Source: Planctomycetales bacterium (GTDB lineage Bacteria; Planctomycetota; Planctomycetia; Planctomycetales; Planctomycetaceae). From it: a stretch of 64,000 nucleotides of DNA. The position numbers were made by a program, and so were the translations under genes. The stretch is from contig JAPLOA010000076.1 of assembly GCA_026400835.1 (NCBI GenBank), forward strand, positions 1-64,000. Direction: 5' to 3'. The notes under the pieces were generated by a model, which saw only the letters and a list, made by a program, of their open reading frames with translations, was not told the DNA's origin and made no database searches. Positions 18,630 to 28,300 of the stretch are shown here, piece by piece (the first letter of the stretch is position 1; every line of letters begins with the position of its first letter).

Positions 18630-19367
18630 ATGCCCCCATCATCGCGCGGAATATCGACACGAATCGGACAGCCCTGGTCAACAGTCTCTTCTGGTGGCAC
18701 AGACCGAGAGCGAATTCAGTGGCTGATCTCGAAAGGATCGTCCCTCGAGGACACTCGCGGCGCGTTTCAGATTCTTGCGGATGGCGGACTCGTTCGCTCA
18801 ACTCGCCTTGCTCGACTGGAAGCGGCCTTATTGATTGCTGAAGGTGCGACCCCAGCCAGGAAACTCTCGCAAGTCGCTCGACTGATTGACGTTCGTGAAG
18901 TGCAACAACTTATTCAGGTACTTAATGATGGCTATGACCGAACTCGTTCTGCATTCCGAATTGAGCAAACGGCGTCAGGCTACATTCTGATGACGCGAGC
19001 CTCACTGTCGGCGTGGCTGGACCGTCTCCACAATCGACAAGCAGAAATGAAGCTGTCAGCACCCATGATGGAAACGCTGACTATTGTCGCCTACCAACAG
19101 CCTGTGACGCGAGCCGACGTGGAAGCCATCCGAGGTGTACAGTCAGCCGAGATGATTCGCCAATTAATGGATCGAGGGCTATTGCGAATCGGCGGAGAAG
19201 ATGATTCTCTCGGTCGACCATTTCTTTACGAGACGACTCGGCAGTTTCTGTCGATGTTTGGACTGCGGAAGCTGGAAGATCTCCCAAATTTCGAGACCCT
19301 TCGCAGACAAAAAACATTCCCCGCGATCGCTGAAACACCTAACGAGGAAGAAGACGAGGCAGCATGA
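18630..19367 (+). CDS. scpB: segregation and condensation protein ScpB
   Basis: A 245-residue kleisin-associated subunit of the SMC-ScpAB condensin, a dimer of winged-helix domains acting in chromosome segregation. The diagnostic part is PMMETLTIVAYQQPVTRADV followed by EAIRGVQSAEMIRQLMDRGL and GRPFLYETTRQFLSMFGL, the second winged helix and the ScpA-contact helix. The first winged helix (LEAALLIAEGATPARKLSQV) is recognisable. The 40 residues before it are atypical, with no good ribosome binding site at 18630, so the true start may be further in. Neither scpA nor smc is next to it. Confidence 0.9.
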   Translation: MPPSSRGISTRIGQPWSTVSSGGTDRERIQWLISKGSSLEDTRGAFQILADGGLVRSTRLARLEAALLIAEGATPARKLSQVARLIDVREVQQLIQVLNDGYDRTRSAFRIEQTASGYILMTRASLSAWLDRLHNRQAEMKLSAPMMETLTIVAYQQPVTRADVEAIRGVQSAEMIRQLMDRGLLRIGGEDDSLGRPFLYETTRQFLSMFGLRKLEDLPNFETLRRQKTFPAIAETPNEEEDEAA

Positions 19368-19386
19368 AGCAACCAGACTATCTCCA

Positions 19387-20529
19387 TTAAAACGCAACAC
19401 CCATCCTTAACATCATTGCCGCATCCAGATCCTGCTGGAAACCGGTATTGGTATACTCGATGGACCTGTTGAAGACATAACCAGCTTCGACAAAGACGGA
19501 TCGATTTTGTGGCTGCAGATGTTCCAGACCGAACACCAGCCGCAGGTCGCTCAGCGTGAGTTCATCCGCGACTCCACCGGTCCGCTTGACAGCCCAGGTG
19601 TTGCCACCAAAGACTCCGCTAACATACCCCCACGTCTCATGCTCAGATCCACTCTTTGCCAGGCGGTAGGAAATCCTGGGTGAGGGAAACTGAATGTCAT
19701 ACTTCCACAATGGCGAGGGCGTCCAAAGCAAACCCATCGCTGGCAAAACCGGATAGTCATGGCGTCCCGTGTAAACAACGCCCCCAGAAACTGAAAGTGT
19801 CTTTGGTACCCATTGCCAGGTCAGAAGTCCGAGACCAAATAGCCGAAACGCGTTATCACCGGTCTGAAAATCGCTTCGAACCGACGGGGTAACCAGAATC
19901 ATCGATCCTAGTCGTTCTGACATCGGACGACGCCAAAACATCTTGACGCCTGTATCGTAGAGTGAATCAGGAACATCAAAGATCGCCGCAGCGTCAAGTA
20001 AATCAGCCCGAAAGTAAGGCGTAATGGATATCACATTGTCCATACTTCCCAGAGGGATCGCAAAACTGGCGCTGGTGTCGACAGTCCGCACGACAATGCC
20101 AGTGACAGGATCATCGCCGATCGAACCATAGTTCACCTGAACACCCTGAACAAAACCATTTCGATGGCGAACCAGGGGTATCTCACATTCGCCGCATTGT
20201 TCGCAATCCTGCTCCGCGCAGATTGTATCATGAGTGAACCCCACCGGTTCAAAAGTGCCGTCTTCTGCACCGTTCACGTCATAACCCGTGTTATTGAAGT
20301 CGTCTTGCCCTTCAATCAAGGAGCCATTCTCTAATGCGTTTTCCTGATTCTTTGTCTTTGTCATTTGGTGTGATACAAAGACGGGGATGAACGTTGAATC
20401 CCCGAAGTCGCTTGCAAATGACGTGATCCGCAAAGCATTCAGGAAAGGCTCTTCGCCTCTCGCTAGCCGAAAATTCGCGGCGAAAAGCAGAACGATCGGG
20501 ATGCAAATCAGCGTACGACGAGACAGCAT
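19387..20529 (-). CDS. exported beta-barrel-like protein
   Basis: Start chosen at MLSRRTLICIPIVLLFAANF, a clear signal peptide cleaved near ARG-EE; this gives about 380 residues. A linker follows with a cysteine cluster (CAEQDCEQCGECEIP), and then roughly 250 residues of alternating aromatic/polar strands ending in a terminal Phe (AAMMLRMGVAF), as in outer-membrane barrel proteins. Segments such as GVVYTGRHDYPVLPAMGLLW support that reading. The family is unknown; planctomycetes encode many such proteins. The gene converges with scpB, 19 bp apart. Confidence 0.75.
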   Translation of the reverse strand: MLSRRTLICIPIVLLFAANFRLARGEEPFLNALRITSFASDFGDSTFIPVFVSHQMTKTKNQENALENGSLIEGQDDFNNTGYDVNGAEDGTFEPVGFTHDTICAEQDCEQCGECEIPLVRHRNGFVQGVQVNYGSIGDDPVTGIVVRTVDTSASFAIPLGSMDNVISITPYFRADLLDAAAIFDVPDSLYDTGVKMFWRRPMSERLGSMILVTPSVRSDFQTGDNAFRLFGLGLLTWQWVPKTLSVSGGVVYTGRHDYPVLPAMGLLWTPSPLWKYDIQFPSPRISYRLAKSGSEHETWGYVSGVFGGNTWAVKRTGGVADELTLSDLRLVFGLEHLQPQNRSVFVEAGYVFNRSIEYTNTGFQQDLDAAMMLRMGVAF

Positions 20530-20913
20530 AGAAGTTCCCGACCATTGACCACGGACAGACTCAACGCACAAGCGCAGCATCAATCATTGTTCGGATCGCG
20601 CGGTGCCGTCTGCTTATCAGATGTAATGGTCGGCATTTTTCAAATGCTGACAGGGTGTCGTTTCTGCGAATGACATAACGTATTCGTCTTCAACCTGTAC
20701 TTTGTCCGGCAGTTTGCTTCCTTGATGAGCACACTTCGGCAGATTCTTCTGAACATTGGCTGAAGTCTTCTTAAAGCACATAAGGACTGCTATCCTTTGC
20801 CACTGCTTGTCATACCGATGAAATGAAGAATCCCAGTGAGAAGATGCTCACTCTGCGGATGAAGCTTTCGAATACACCCTCTTCTCCAGACTCCACTTGT
20901 AATTCATCAAATC
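20530..20913. other. divergent promoter region
   Basis: About 380 bp between the divergent barrel-protein gene and suhB. The only structure I see is an imperfect stem-loop, GGTCGGCATTT-TTC-AAATGCTGAC near 20627-20651, which could be an operator or a short terminator. No gene is evident. Confidence 0.4.
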
Positions 20914-21711
20914 ATGAAGCCATCTGAATTCAAAGCGGACGATCTGCAACTCTGGCTCTCCGCCGCTGTCGAAGCCGCGCAACGGGGTGGAAAAGTTCTT
21001 CAGGAATGGATTGGACGATTTTCTGTCCGGGAGAAGAGTCGGTCCAATCTCGTCACCGAAGCGGATGAAGCCTCACAGTCGGCAATCGTCGAAAGTCTCA
21101 AGCGGCATTTTCCAAACCATGGATTCCTCGGCGAAGAGAATCTCAACGATCGAACGCCGGGTACAGAAGCTTTCTGGATTATCGACCCACTCGATGGCAC
21201 CACAAACTATGTGCACAACTTCCCTTACTATTGCGTATCGATCGCCTTATCTGTTGGTGGTCGAATTGTTGTCGGTGTTATCCATGACCCAACTCGCAAC
21301 GAAACTTTCTCGGCGGTAATCGGACAAGGTGCGTTTCGCAACGGCCTGCGAATTCAGACGAGTGGAGAGACAGAAATGAAGTCTGCAATGGCAATTGCAA
21401 GCTTGCCCGTAGCAACGGATCCCGAAAACCCGGCCGTGAAGAGATTCCTGAAAGCACTCACACAACTGCAAGCTGTACAAAGGACGGGCTCAGCGGCGTT
21501 GAATCTGGCCTACGTCGCTTGCGGTCAAATTGACGCGTTCTGGTCCAGCAGTCTATACGCATGGGATGTGGCGGCAGGAGCCTTACTGGTTTCTGAAGCT
21601 GGAGGATCCATTACAACCCTTACAGGCGATGAATTTGATGTCTTCGTTCCAAGCCTGCTTGCTGCCAGTACTGCGACACTTCGCCAGGAACTCGTAGCCG
21701 CATTCCGTTGA
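20914..21711 (+). CDS. suhB: inositol-1-monophosphatase family protein
   Basis: A 265-residue Mg-dependent phosphatase of the IMPase/SuhB family. The metal-binding sites are clear: Glu74 in GFLGEEN, Asp91/Asp94 in WIIDPLDGTTNYVHNFPYYC, and Asp218 in YAWDVAAGALLVSEAGG. Length and order are standard. In bacteria these enzymes dephosphorylate inositol phosphates or sugar phosphates, and SuhB also has an RNA-polymerase role in Enterobacteria. The exact substrate here is unknown. It precedes the large membrane-anchored protein gene by 99 bp on the same strand. Confidence 0.93.
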   Translation: MKPSEFKADDLQLWLSAAVEAAQRGGKVLQEWIGRFSVREKSRSNLVTEADEASQSAIVESLKRHFPNHGFLGEENLNDRTPGTEAFWIIDPLDGTTNYVHNFPYYCVSIALSVGGRIVVGVIHDPTRNETFSAVIGQGAFRNGLRIQTSGETEMKSAMAIASLPVATDPENPAVKRFLKALTQLQAVQRTGSAALNLAYVACGQIDAFWSSSLYAWDVAAGALLVSEAGGSITTLTGDEFDVFVPSLLAASTATLRQELVAAFR

Positions 21712-21810
21712 TTTCCTTCAACGCCTTCACCAGCCGCCAAATTCCGCCTAAACTAACAGGAGAGTCATTTTCGGAGTCCGCGTCGTCTGATGCAGAAAGG
21801 AAGCGGGTCG

Positions 21811-24800
21811 ATGAGGCCATTAATCTGCCTGCTGTCACTGCAGCTTTGGATGATCTTGTTTGAATCTGAGCTTTACGCTCAGTCTGACAATGCCCCACTG
21901 CCACCATCCGAGACGAACGACGCGACTGTCGCAATTGCGGCTGATTCCAGTGTGGAGGCGGGGGCAATCCTTTTTCGGACTCCTCAGGGCCAACTGATCC
22001 CGGTCTCTGATCTGCTGGGAAACGGCATTGTTGACGAGATTCTGCAACGTGTCGAAGAACAGCGAAATGAGCCACGCTTCACAGTCTCTCAACTGGAAGT
22101 TGAGGGTAACATTGATCAGGACGAAGTGCGCCTGAAAATTGATCTACAGATCCAGGTGAACTCCGTTAAAGAATGGGTCATCGTTCCTCTGGCCCTTGGG
22201 GATGTTTATCTCGCCGGTCCACCGAAAGCCGTCTCTTCAGCCGTGAATGGGCAGTCAATGCTTACTACCGGTGAGCAGAATACTCAACAGTGGCATTTAC
22301 GAGGTAAGGGGCTGCACACGATTTCGATGGAACTCGTTGGAAAAACAAGGGTCGTGTCACCGGGCGTCTCGCAGATCAGCCTCAATCTCCCGGCCGCCCC
22401 GATCTCACATGCGATGTTTCAATTTGGTGGACCAGTTGAACTGTTGAAGCTTCCAGCATCCACTGTCGACAAGACCACCCGTGATGAGCAAGGCGTGCGT
22501 AAAGTTGAATTCTGGGGTCCGGGACCTGGTTTTGGAATGACCTGGTCGCAGGTCGTTTCGCGAATCACGCAGAAGCCTGTTATTCAGGTTCAGAACCGGA
22601 TGAAGCTGGACCTGACCACAATTCCTGTCACGCTGACAGGAACTCAGGTACTTCAGATTAGTGGAAGCCCAGTGAGTGAAATTCAGGTTACGTTTCCGGC
22701 GGGGTTTCAACTTGTCGAAGCCGATGCTCGGAACGCTGCCGGGGTCTCCGTCCTGAACAATTTCGAAAGTCCTTCCACGGACGGTCCTGTTGCGGCGCTG
22801 TATCGTCTGACCTCCGCACTGGAAGGTACGCTGACTCTCTCATTTGACCTCGAGCTTACGGGCCGTCAATTTCCACAGGACATCAGAGTCTCCATGCCGT
22901 CGGTTCGGGATGCCGGTCAGCAGCCGGGAGATTTGGATATTCTCGCTCCGACCGGACTTCTGGTTCAGCAAACAGAACTCCGGGGGGCTCAACGAATTCG
23001 TGTGACCTCGGAAGCCGATCTGAGTGTTGCCGCGACAGCCTTTCGCATGCGATCACCCGAATCTCTGATTGTCCTGCATGTCGAGGAGACCGAAGCTCAG
23101 TTTGCGGTTTCCCCGGAACTCAGTTTGAAACCTGACCCACAGAACGTGGTGATGACAGTCCGTTATCCTGTGAATGTGCTGAAAGGATCTCTGCTGGATC
23201 TCTCGATTATCTGGCCGGGTTACTCTGCCAACGAATGGCAAATCGTCCCAGGTACGTTTCGTCTGGAAACTGGAAAGAACAGTTTTCCGTTAACGAGGAC
23301 AACTTCGGAAACGGACAAAGATATACTTCAGGTGACTTTCCCTGAAAGGCAATCCGGGCAATTTACCGTCGTCTTCAGCGCGTATGCGCCTCTGGCGGAA
23401 GTGCGGTCGGGAACAATACAATTACGTTGCCCGGAGGTTGCAACTCGACGCGCACAACCTTTTGTCATTCGAACCATCGAGTCTGATGAATACTCTATTC
23501 GCCCCATCAACATGGGAACAGGAGAACTCTTGCCGTCTGTACCTGTTGCGGGGGCGTTGACGGGGATTGGAGTTGATGACGGATTGAAGTCGGAAAGCTG
23601 GCTTCACGATGATCCAACAAATCCTATTCGTCTCGAACTACCGGCGCAGGCGCCGTCGGTTAACGCGGAAATCACCGTGGGATTACAACCTCGAGAGAAC
23701 GGCATTGAAGTTCAACAGTTGATCCATTTCGAGATCGAACATCGTGACTTGACAAGCCTTCAACTACAGGTCCCGGATGGCATCCGTCGTCCCACAGTCA
23801 GAATCGCGGGGACAACCGAACCGCTTCGAGGGACCATTGAATCATCCAACTGGAGTTTCCGGCTTCCGGAAAGTCGGCGTGGTAGTCTCGACGTCGAGGT
23901 AACTTATTTGTGGTCAAGTCCGCTTGAGGCGGCACAGCCAATGAATCATGTGTATCAACTGCCGATGATTATTCCGGAGTCCACAACGGTCCTCAGTATT
24001 CTTGCAGGAACAAGTTCTTTCAGTGGAATCCGTGTTCCGGATGATTCCACATGGTCTCCGGTCTATTCAGAGACTTTTGAATCCGCGATGCAAACGACAC
24101 TGCCTGTGACGGTGATTCCAATTCAATGGACAGACCGGATGGCTCTGACTGCGTCCATAAGCCCGGATCTGGTCTTCGTTGGAACGACAATCATTGGCGG
24201 CCAGGCAATTACTTCAACACTTGCAGTTTATGATTCAGTCCCGAATTCAATCGTCATTGAAACTCCTGAAGACTTAAAGCTGGAAACAATTCTGCTCGGT
24301 GATCGTACATTGCGAGCAAGTGGTGCGGATTCCGTTGTCATGCCCCCCCAGAGGATCGCGGATCGGCGAGTCACTCGTCGCACAATTGCCGTTGATAAGA
24401 TCGACGGTATTGGCAGTGGCCCCGTACTCTTCGAGATTCGCGTTCGCGAAAAACTACCAGAAACGAAAGCACTGTGGTTATCTTCATTGTTCCATCGAGC
24501 ATCTATCGTCGGTGAGTCTGCGGCAGCCCCGGTTGTTTGGTGCGTTGGATCTCAGGACGAGTTTCAGGCGGTTTCCGCATCCACCACATTCTTGTCTTTG
24601 ACCCAGCGAGGAGCGACTATTCTTCCGGGAGGTGAGACGGTTCGCAGTCTGGCAGATCGACAGCTTCTTGCTGTAGTTTCGCCTTACTCAGAGGACCTCC
24701 AAAATGTGATTATCGAGCGAGCGGATGAATGGCTGGGGCAGCCCGGACGCCATGATTTGTTTTTTGGATCCTCAGAATCCGGTGCACTTAAGCTTTATCT

Positions 24801-25188
24801 GGTCCCACATGTCGCTTTGCTGCTGGTTAGTGCATTAACTTGTGTTGTTTTTTATCTGACGTCCTGGCTTTTCAGAGGACTTACAATCACGGCCCCGACC
24901 CTGCTGCTGATCTGTTTCGGCCTGGCTGCGTGGCTCTTTGTCCCGGAGCGAACACTAATCGTGGCTCCTTACGTCGCGATGGGCGTACTGTTTGGATTTG
25001 TTTCCGCCACGATACAGCGAATGACCAGCGAACGAAGAATGAGATTTTCCGGGTCTTCAAAAGTTAACGAGTATCCCACGGTATTTGGTTTCTCTGGTGT
25101 AATGACGTCACCATTGCCGGATTCCGGTGGTCCGATCTCCGCACAGAACTCGCGTGCTTCAGATGTGACAGTGGGTTCCGCGAGCTAA
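21811..25188 (+). CDS. giant membrane-anchored protein A, unknown
   Basis: A protein of about 1125 residues. AGGAAG eight bases upstream favours the ATG at 21811 over the one at 21790, giving the signal peptide MRPLICLLSLQLWMILFESE. Some 950 residues follow, almost entirely beta-type: acidic, Thr/Ser-rich and low in Lys, with recurring phrases such as FTVSQLEVEGNIDQDEVRLK and DLQIQVNSVKEWVIVPLALG. Near residue 990 come three or four hydrophobic helices (LVPHVALLLVSALTCVVFYL, TAPTLLLICFGLAAWLFVP, VAPYVAMGVLFGFVSATIQ) and a short basic then polar cytoplasmic tail. The topology is an exported beta-rich body held by a C-terminal membrane bundle. I do not know its function. The next gene encodes two similar units. 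Confidence 0.85.
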   Translation: MRPLICLLSLQLWMILFESELYAQSDNAPLPPSETNDATVAIAADSSVEAGAILFRTPQGQLIPVSDLLGNGIVDEILQRVEEQRNEPRFTVSQLEVEGNIDQDEVRLKIDLQIQVNSVKEWVIVPLALGDVYLAGPPKAVSSAVNGQSMLTTGEQNTQQWHLRGKGLHTISMELVGKTRVVSPGVSQISLNLPAAPISHAMFQFGGPVELLKLPASTVDKTTRDEQGVRKVEFWGPGPGFGMTWSQVVSRITQKPVIQVQNRMKLDLTTIPVTLTGTQVLQISGSPVSEIQVTFPAGFQLVEADARNAAGVSVLNNFESPSTDGPVAALYRLTSALEGTLTLSFDLELTGRQFPQDIRVSMPSVRDAGQQPGDLDILAPTGLLVQQTELRGAQRIRVTSEADLSVAATAFRMRSPESLIVLHVEETEAQFAVSPELSLKPDPQNVVMTVRYPVNVLKGSLLDLSIIWPGYSANEWQIVPGTFRLETGKNSFPLTRTTSETDKDILQVTFPERQSGQFTVVFSAYAPLAEVRSGTIQLRCPEVATRRAQPFVIRTIESDEYSIRPINMGTGELLPSVPVAGALTGIGVDDGLKSESWLHDDPTNPIRLELPAQAPSVNAEITVGLQPRENGIEVQQLIHFEIEHRDLTSLQLQVPDGIRRPTVRIAGTTEPLRGTIESSNWSFRLPESRRGSLDVEVTYLWSSPLEAAQPMNHVYQLPMIIPESTTVLSILAGTSSFSGIRVPDDSTWSPVYSETFESAMQTTLPVTVIPIQWTDRMALTASISPDLVFVGTTIIGGQAITSTLAVYDSVPNSIVIETPEDLKLETILLGDRTLRASGADSVVMPPQRIADRRVTRRTIAVDKIDGIGSGPVLFEIRVREKLPETKALWLSSLFHRASIVGESAAAPVVWCVGSQDEFQAVSASTTFLSLTQRGATILPGGETVRSLADRQLLAVVSPYSEDLQNVIIERADEWLGQPGRHDLFFGSSESGALKLYLVPHVALLLVSALTCVVFYLTSWLFRGLTITAPTLLLICFGLAAWLFVPERTLIVAPYVAMGVLFGFVSATIQRMTSERRMRFSGSSKVNEYPTVFGFSGVMTSPLPDSGGPISAQNSRASDVTVGSAS

Positions 25189-25338
25189 TCCGTCCCTCAA
25201 TTACCTAAGTTTCAAATTGAATTCGGGATTAACGAAGTAACTTTTTCACCTCGACTTCGAGGATACCACTTTCCCCTGGATGATACATTTTGCAAATGTT
25301 GTCGTGACTAATTCCCGGTCTGGGACTGACGGATCTTT

Positions 25339-28300
25339 ATGAACGTTCTGGCCTTACTTCTGATGATGCTGATGCAGAATTCGACCGATGGATCGAATCC
25401 GAGCGATCGTGCGCAGAACGAGGCTCCTGGACTCTCGACTGAAACCATGCCTCTTGATGAGATCAGACAGCGTGCAAACGCCGGAGAATATGTTCCAGTA
25501 CCGCGGAGTGAATTAGACAAGATCCGGACAAAGAGTCAGGCATCCGAACAACCTGAGTTCGCAAAGAATCGATCGAGAATCAGCAACGCGTTGTACGAAG
25601 CCACTCTGGAGGGCTCACGGATCACCTCGGGCGAGGTTGAACTCCGATTCTATGAAAATGAAGAACATTCAACAGCCAGCACCGACGACCAACTCACTTT
25701 GACTCCACAGTCTCGGTCCGCAATTCAAAGCGGAAACGGTTCCGACCAATCGACTGGAGGGCCGCTGTTGTTGGGGACAACAAACCTTCAGCAACTGAAA
25801 CTAACGGATGATCAGGGGCTCGTGACACTTGGATCCGACGCCTCACGACGGATATTTGTGCTTCGATCCGGCGTGCCAACACTTCTTTCCGGCACATGGA
25901 CGGCCGATGGGCTTGTGGCCGGCAACGTCGTCATGTTTCGGTTCTCACTGCCGAAAGCAACAACTTCGAAATTCCTGCTTCATACTCCTCCGGGAATTCA
26001 GGTCAGCAGCGTTGGCAGTCTAGTTCTTGGCCCGGAGATTTCTGAGTCGCGTTCGACGTGGACTCTGATCCCGGGGGATTCGTCACGTTTGACGATAAGT
26101 TGTCGACCCCAGTCTGACCTGAAGTCTCAGGAATCTCTGACTCTAAACGGTTTCACTGCCAGTCATATTGCTTCCGGAGAAGTACTGACCTCGCGTTGGA
26201 CAATCGGCTTACCTACGTCGGTTGTTCATCCGATTACAATCGTGGCTCGAATTCCGGAAAGCATGCGAGTCAATGAGGTTTCTCTTGAGGATAAGCGGCC
26301 CGTCGATTGGTCGGTCTTAAAAGAGAATAATCAATTCCTTTTGAAGATGTCGATCCCGAAGATGACATCAGGTGCCGTGATAACGATCTCAGCAGAGTCC
26401 ATTTTGCCTCAGTCCGAAACATGGAACCTTCCCATGCTTTCGCCATCTCATTGGGTTAGCACGGACAATCAGTATAAAGGACTGATTCTTCTGCCGATGA
26501 GCCAGATCAGCGTGCTACTTCCGTCGACGATCAAGCTTGATGAATGGACTTTGGTTGGAATTCAGGAACGAGATGTTGTTACCCGCCCTGATCAGTCAAG
26601 AGAGTATCAACTGACTCAATTTCTGCCCGAGGCATCCGCAGTCGTTCGCACGTCAACGAACCAACCACGAATCAGTGAAGCCCTTGCAACCATTGTCGAG
26701 CCGGCCGGGCGTCTCGCAACAGTCCGCTGCCTTACGAATGTCAGTTGTGAGGCGGCTCCTGTTGTGGAACTGAAGTGGCCTGTAACCCCGGGATGGCAAG
26801 TGATTGCAGTCCGCTATGCATCTAACTCCCGCTCTCTGTTTTTTGAAGCGACCGATGTGAGTTCTGCGTCAGATGTCAGTTTGCTGACAGTTCATCTTCC
26901 GGAAGCACTTGAACCGGGAGCATCGCGTCTGCTCGAGATTCAGTTGCAACAGACCGACAATGCGGACCAACTGTTACTCGCACTTCCGCTGCAGTCGATT
27001 CCGGAGTCTGAAAGAACAATTTCAGTCGTGATGTTTCCACCCGCATTTACTCTGAACACAGACCTCCAGCGACGATGGAGTATGGGACGTCGCTCCATGA
27101 GTCGCGACGAAGTGCTGCAACAGATGTCCTGGTTCCCGGCCAGTCGTTTTATTTCCGGTATGGAAGCTTTCGAAACGGGAAATGCAATATCGTTGACGCC
27201 ACAAATCTATTCTCCAGCCAACAATCTGATTGGCACTGAACAACAATTTGAGCACACAATCCGAATCACAGACGGGCTGATTGTGGAGAATTCACGAATT
27301 CAGATCCCCGCGGAAATGCAGGCGAACAACAACCTCACTGTGACTGTAACGTCCAGCGCGAGCCCTGACCTGAGATGGACCGTCGATGGTGAATCTGTCG
27401 CAGCCCGACGCGTAGACGATCCCGACCTGACATCTGAATGGAAGCGATGGACAATACCATTAAAGAACCCCGGAACGGGATCGTCTGTTGTTGTTCGGTG
27501 CGAATCGCGCAGGACTGTCAGTCCTGAATTCACAGCAACCATCCCTGTACCGGACTCAACACTGCCACTCGAAGGGACGCTTCAATTATTCGCCAGCGAT
27601 GAAGGACTACTCTCAGTCAGTGGCCTGGCCAGAGACAATCGGGATTCAGAACCACAATCAACGGTCTGGAAGTTACCCCCCGGTCTTTCGGCTGTTCGTG
27701 TCAAAGTCGATGTGAATCCGGGGCTGGAGTCAGGTCAGGCAATCGACCTGCATATTCTGCACCTGATCAGTGAGGAAAGTGGATCCCTGCACCGTGAACT
27801 TCTGGCCGTCGCAAACGTCGCTCGCAGCGCGGGACAGAATTCATTGCCACTGGCATTGCCGGAACATCTGCGTCCACTGGTTCTTGTCGACGGACATCGT
27901 GTTCAGCTTCAGCAAACGCCCGCGGGCTTTTCTATTCCACTACCTCTGACCTCTGCAGACTGCCAGGTCATCGTGCGCTGGACTGAATCAGCCAGTCGTT
28001 CACGGCGCGTCACAGGAGAACGTGAACTTCCCCGACTTTTTATGAATGAACTGGCAGTTCCGCAATGCACTCATCACTTCCTCGTCGATCCGGAACTCGA
28101 ACTGCAGTCCCCCGCCAATCCATTTGCTGCGACTGAACCTGCCGTCATCTCCGGGATTCTTGACCGACTCCTGATCAGCGCGACTGACGGAAGCCGAATG
28201 ATGCAGTCTCAGGATTCACGCTCCGTTCCTGCGGAAATCCGGCAGTTCATCATTCAATGGCAACTTGCAGCAGTTCAGGGCTGGCAGCCACAGACCCTGA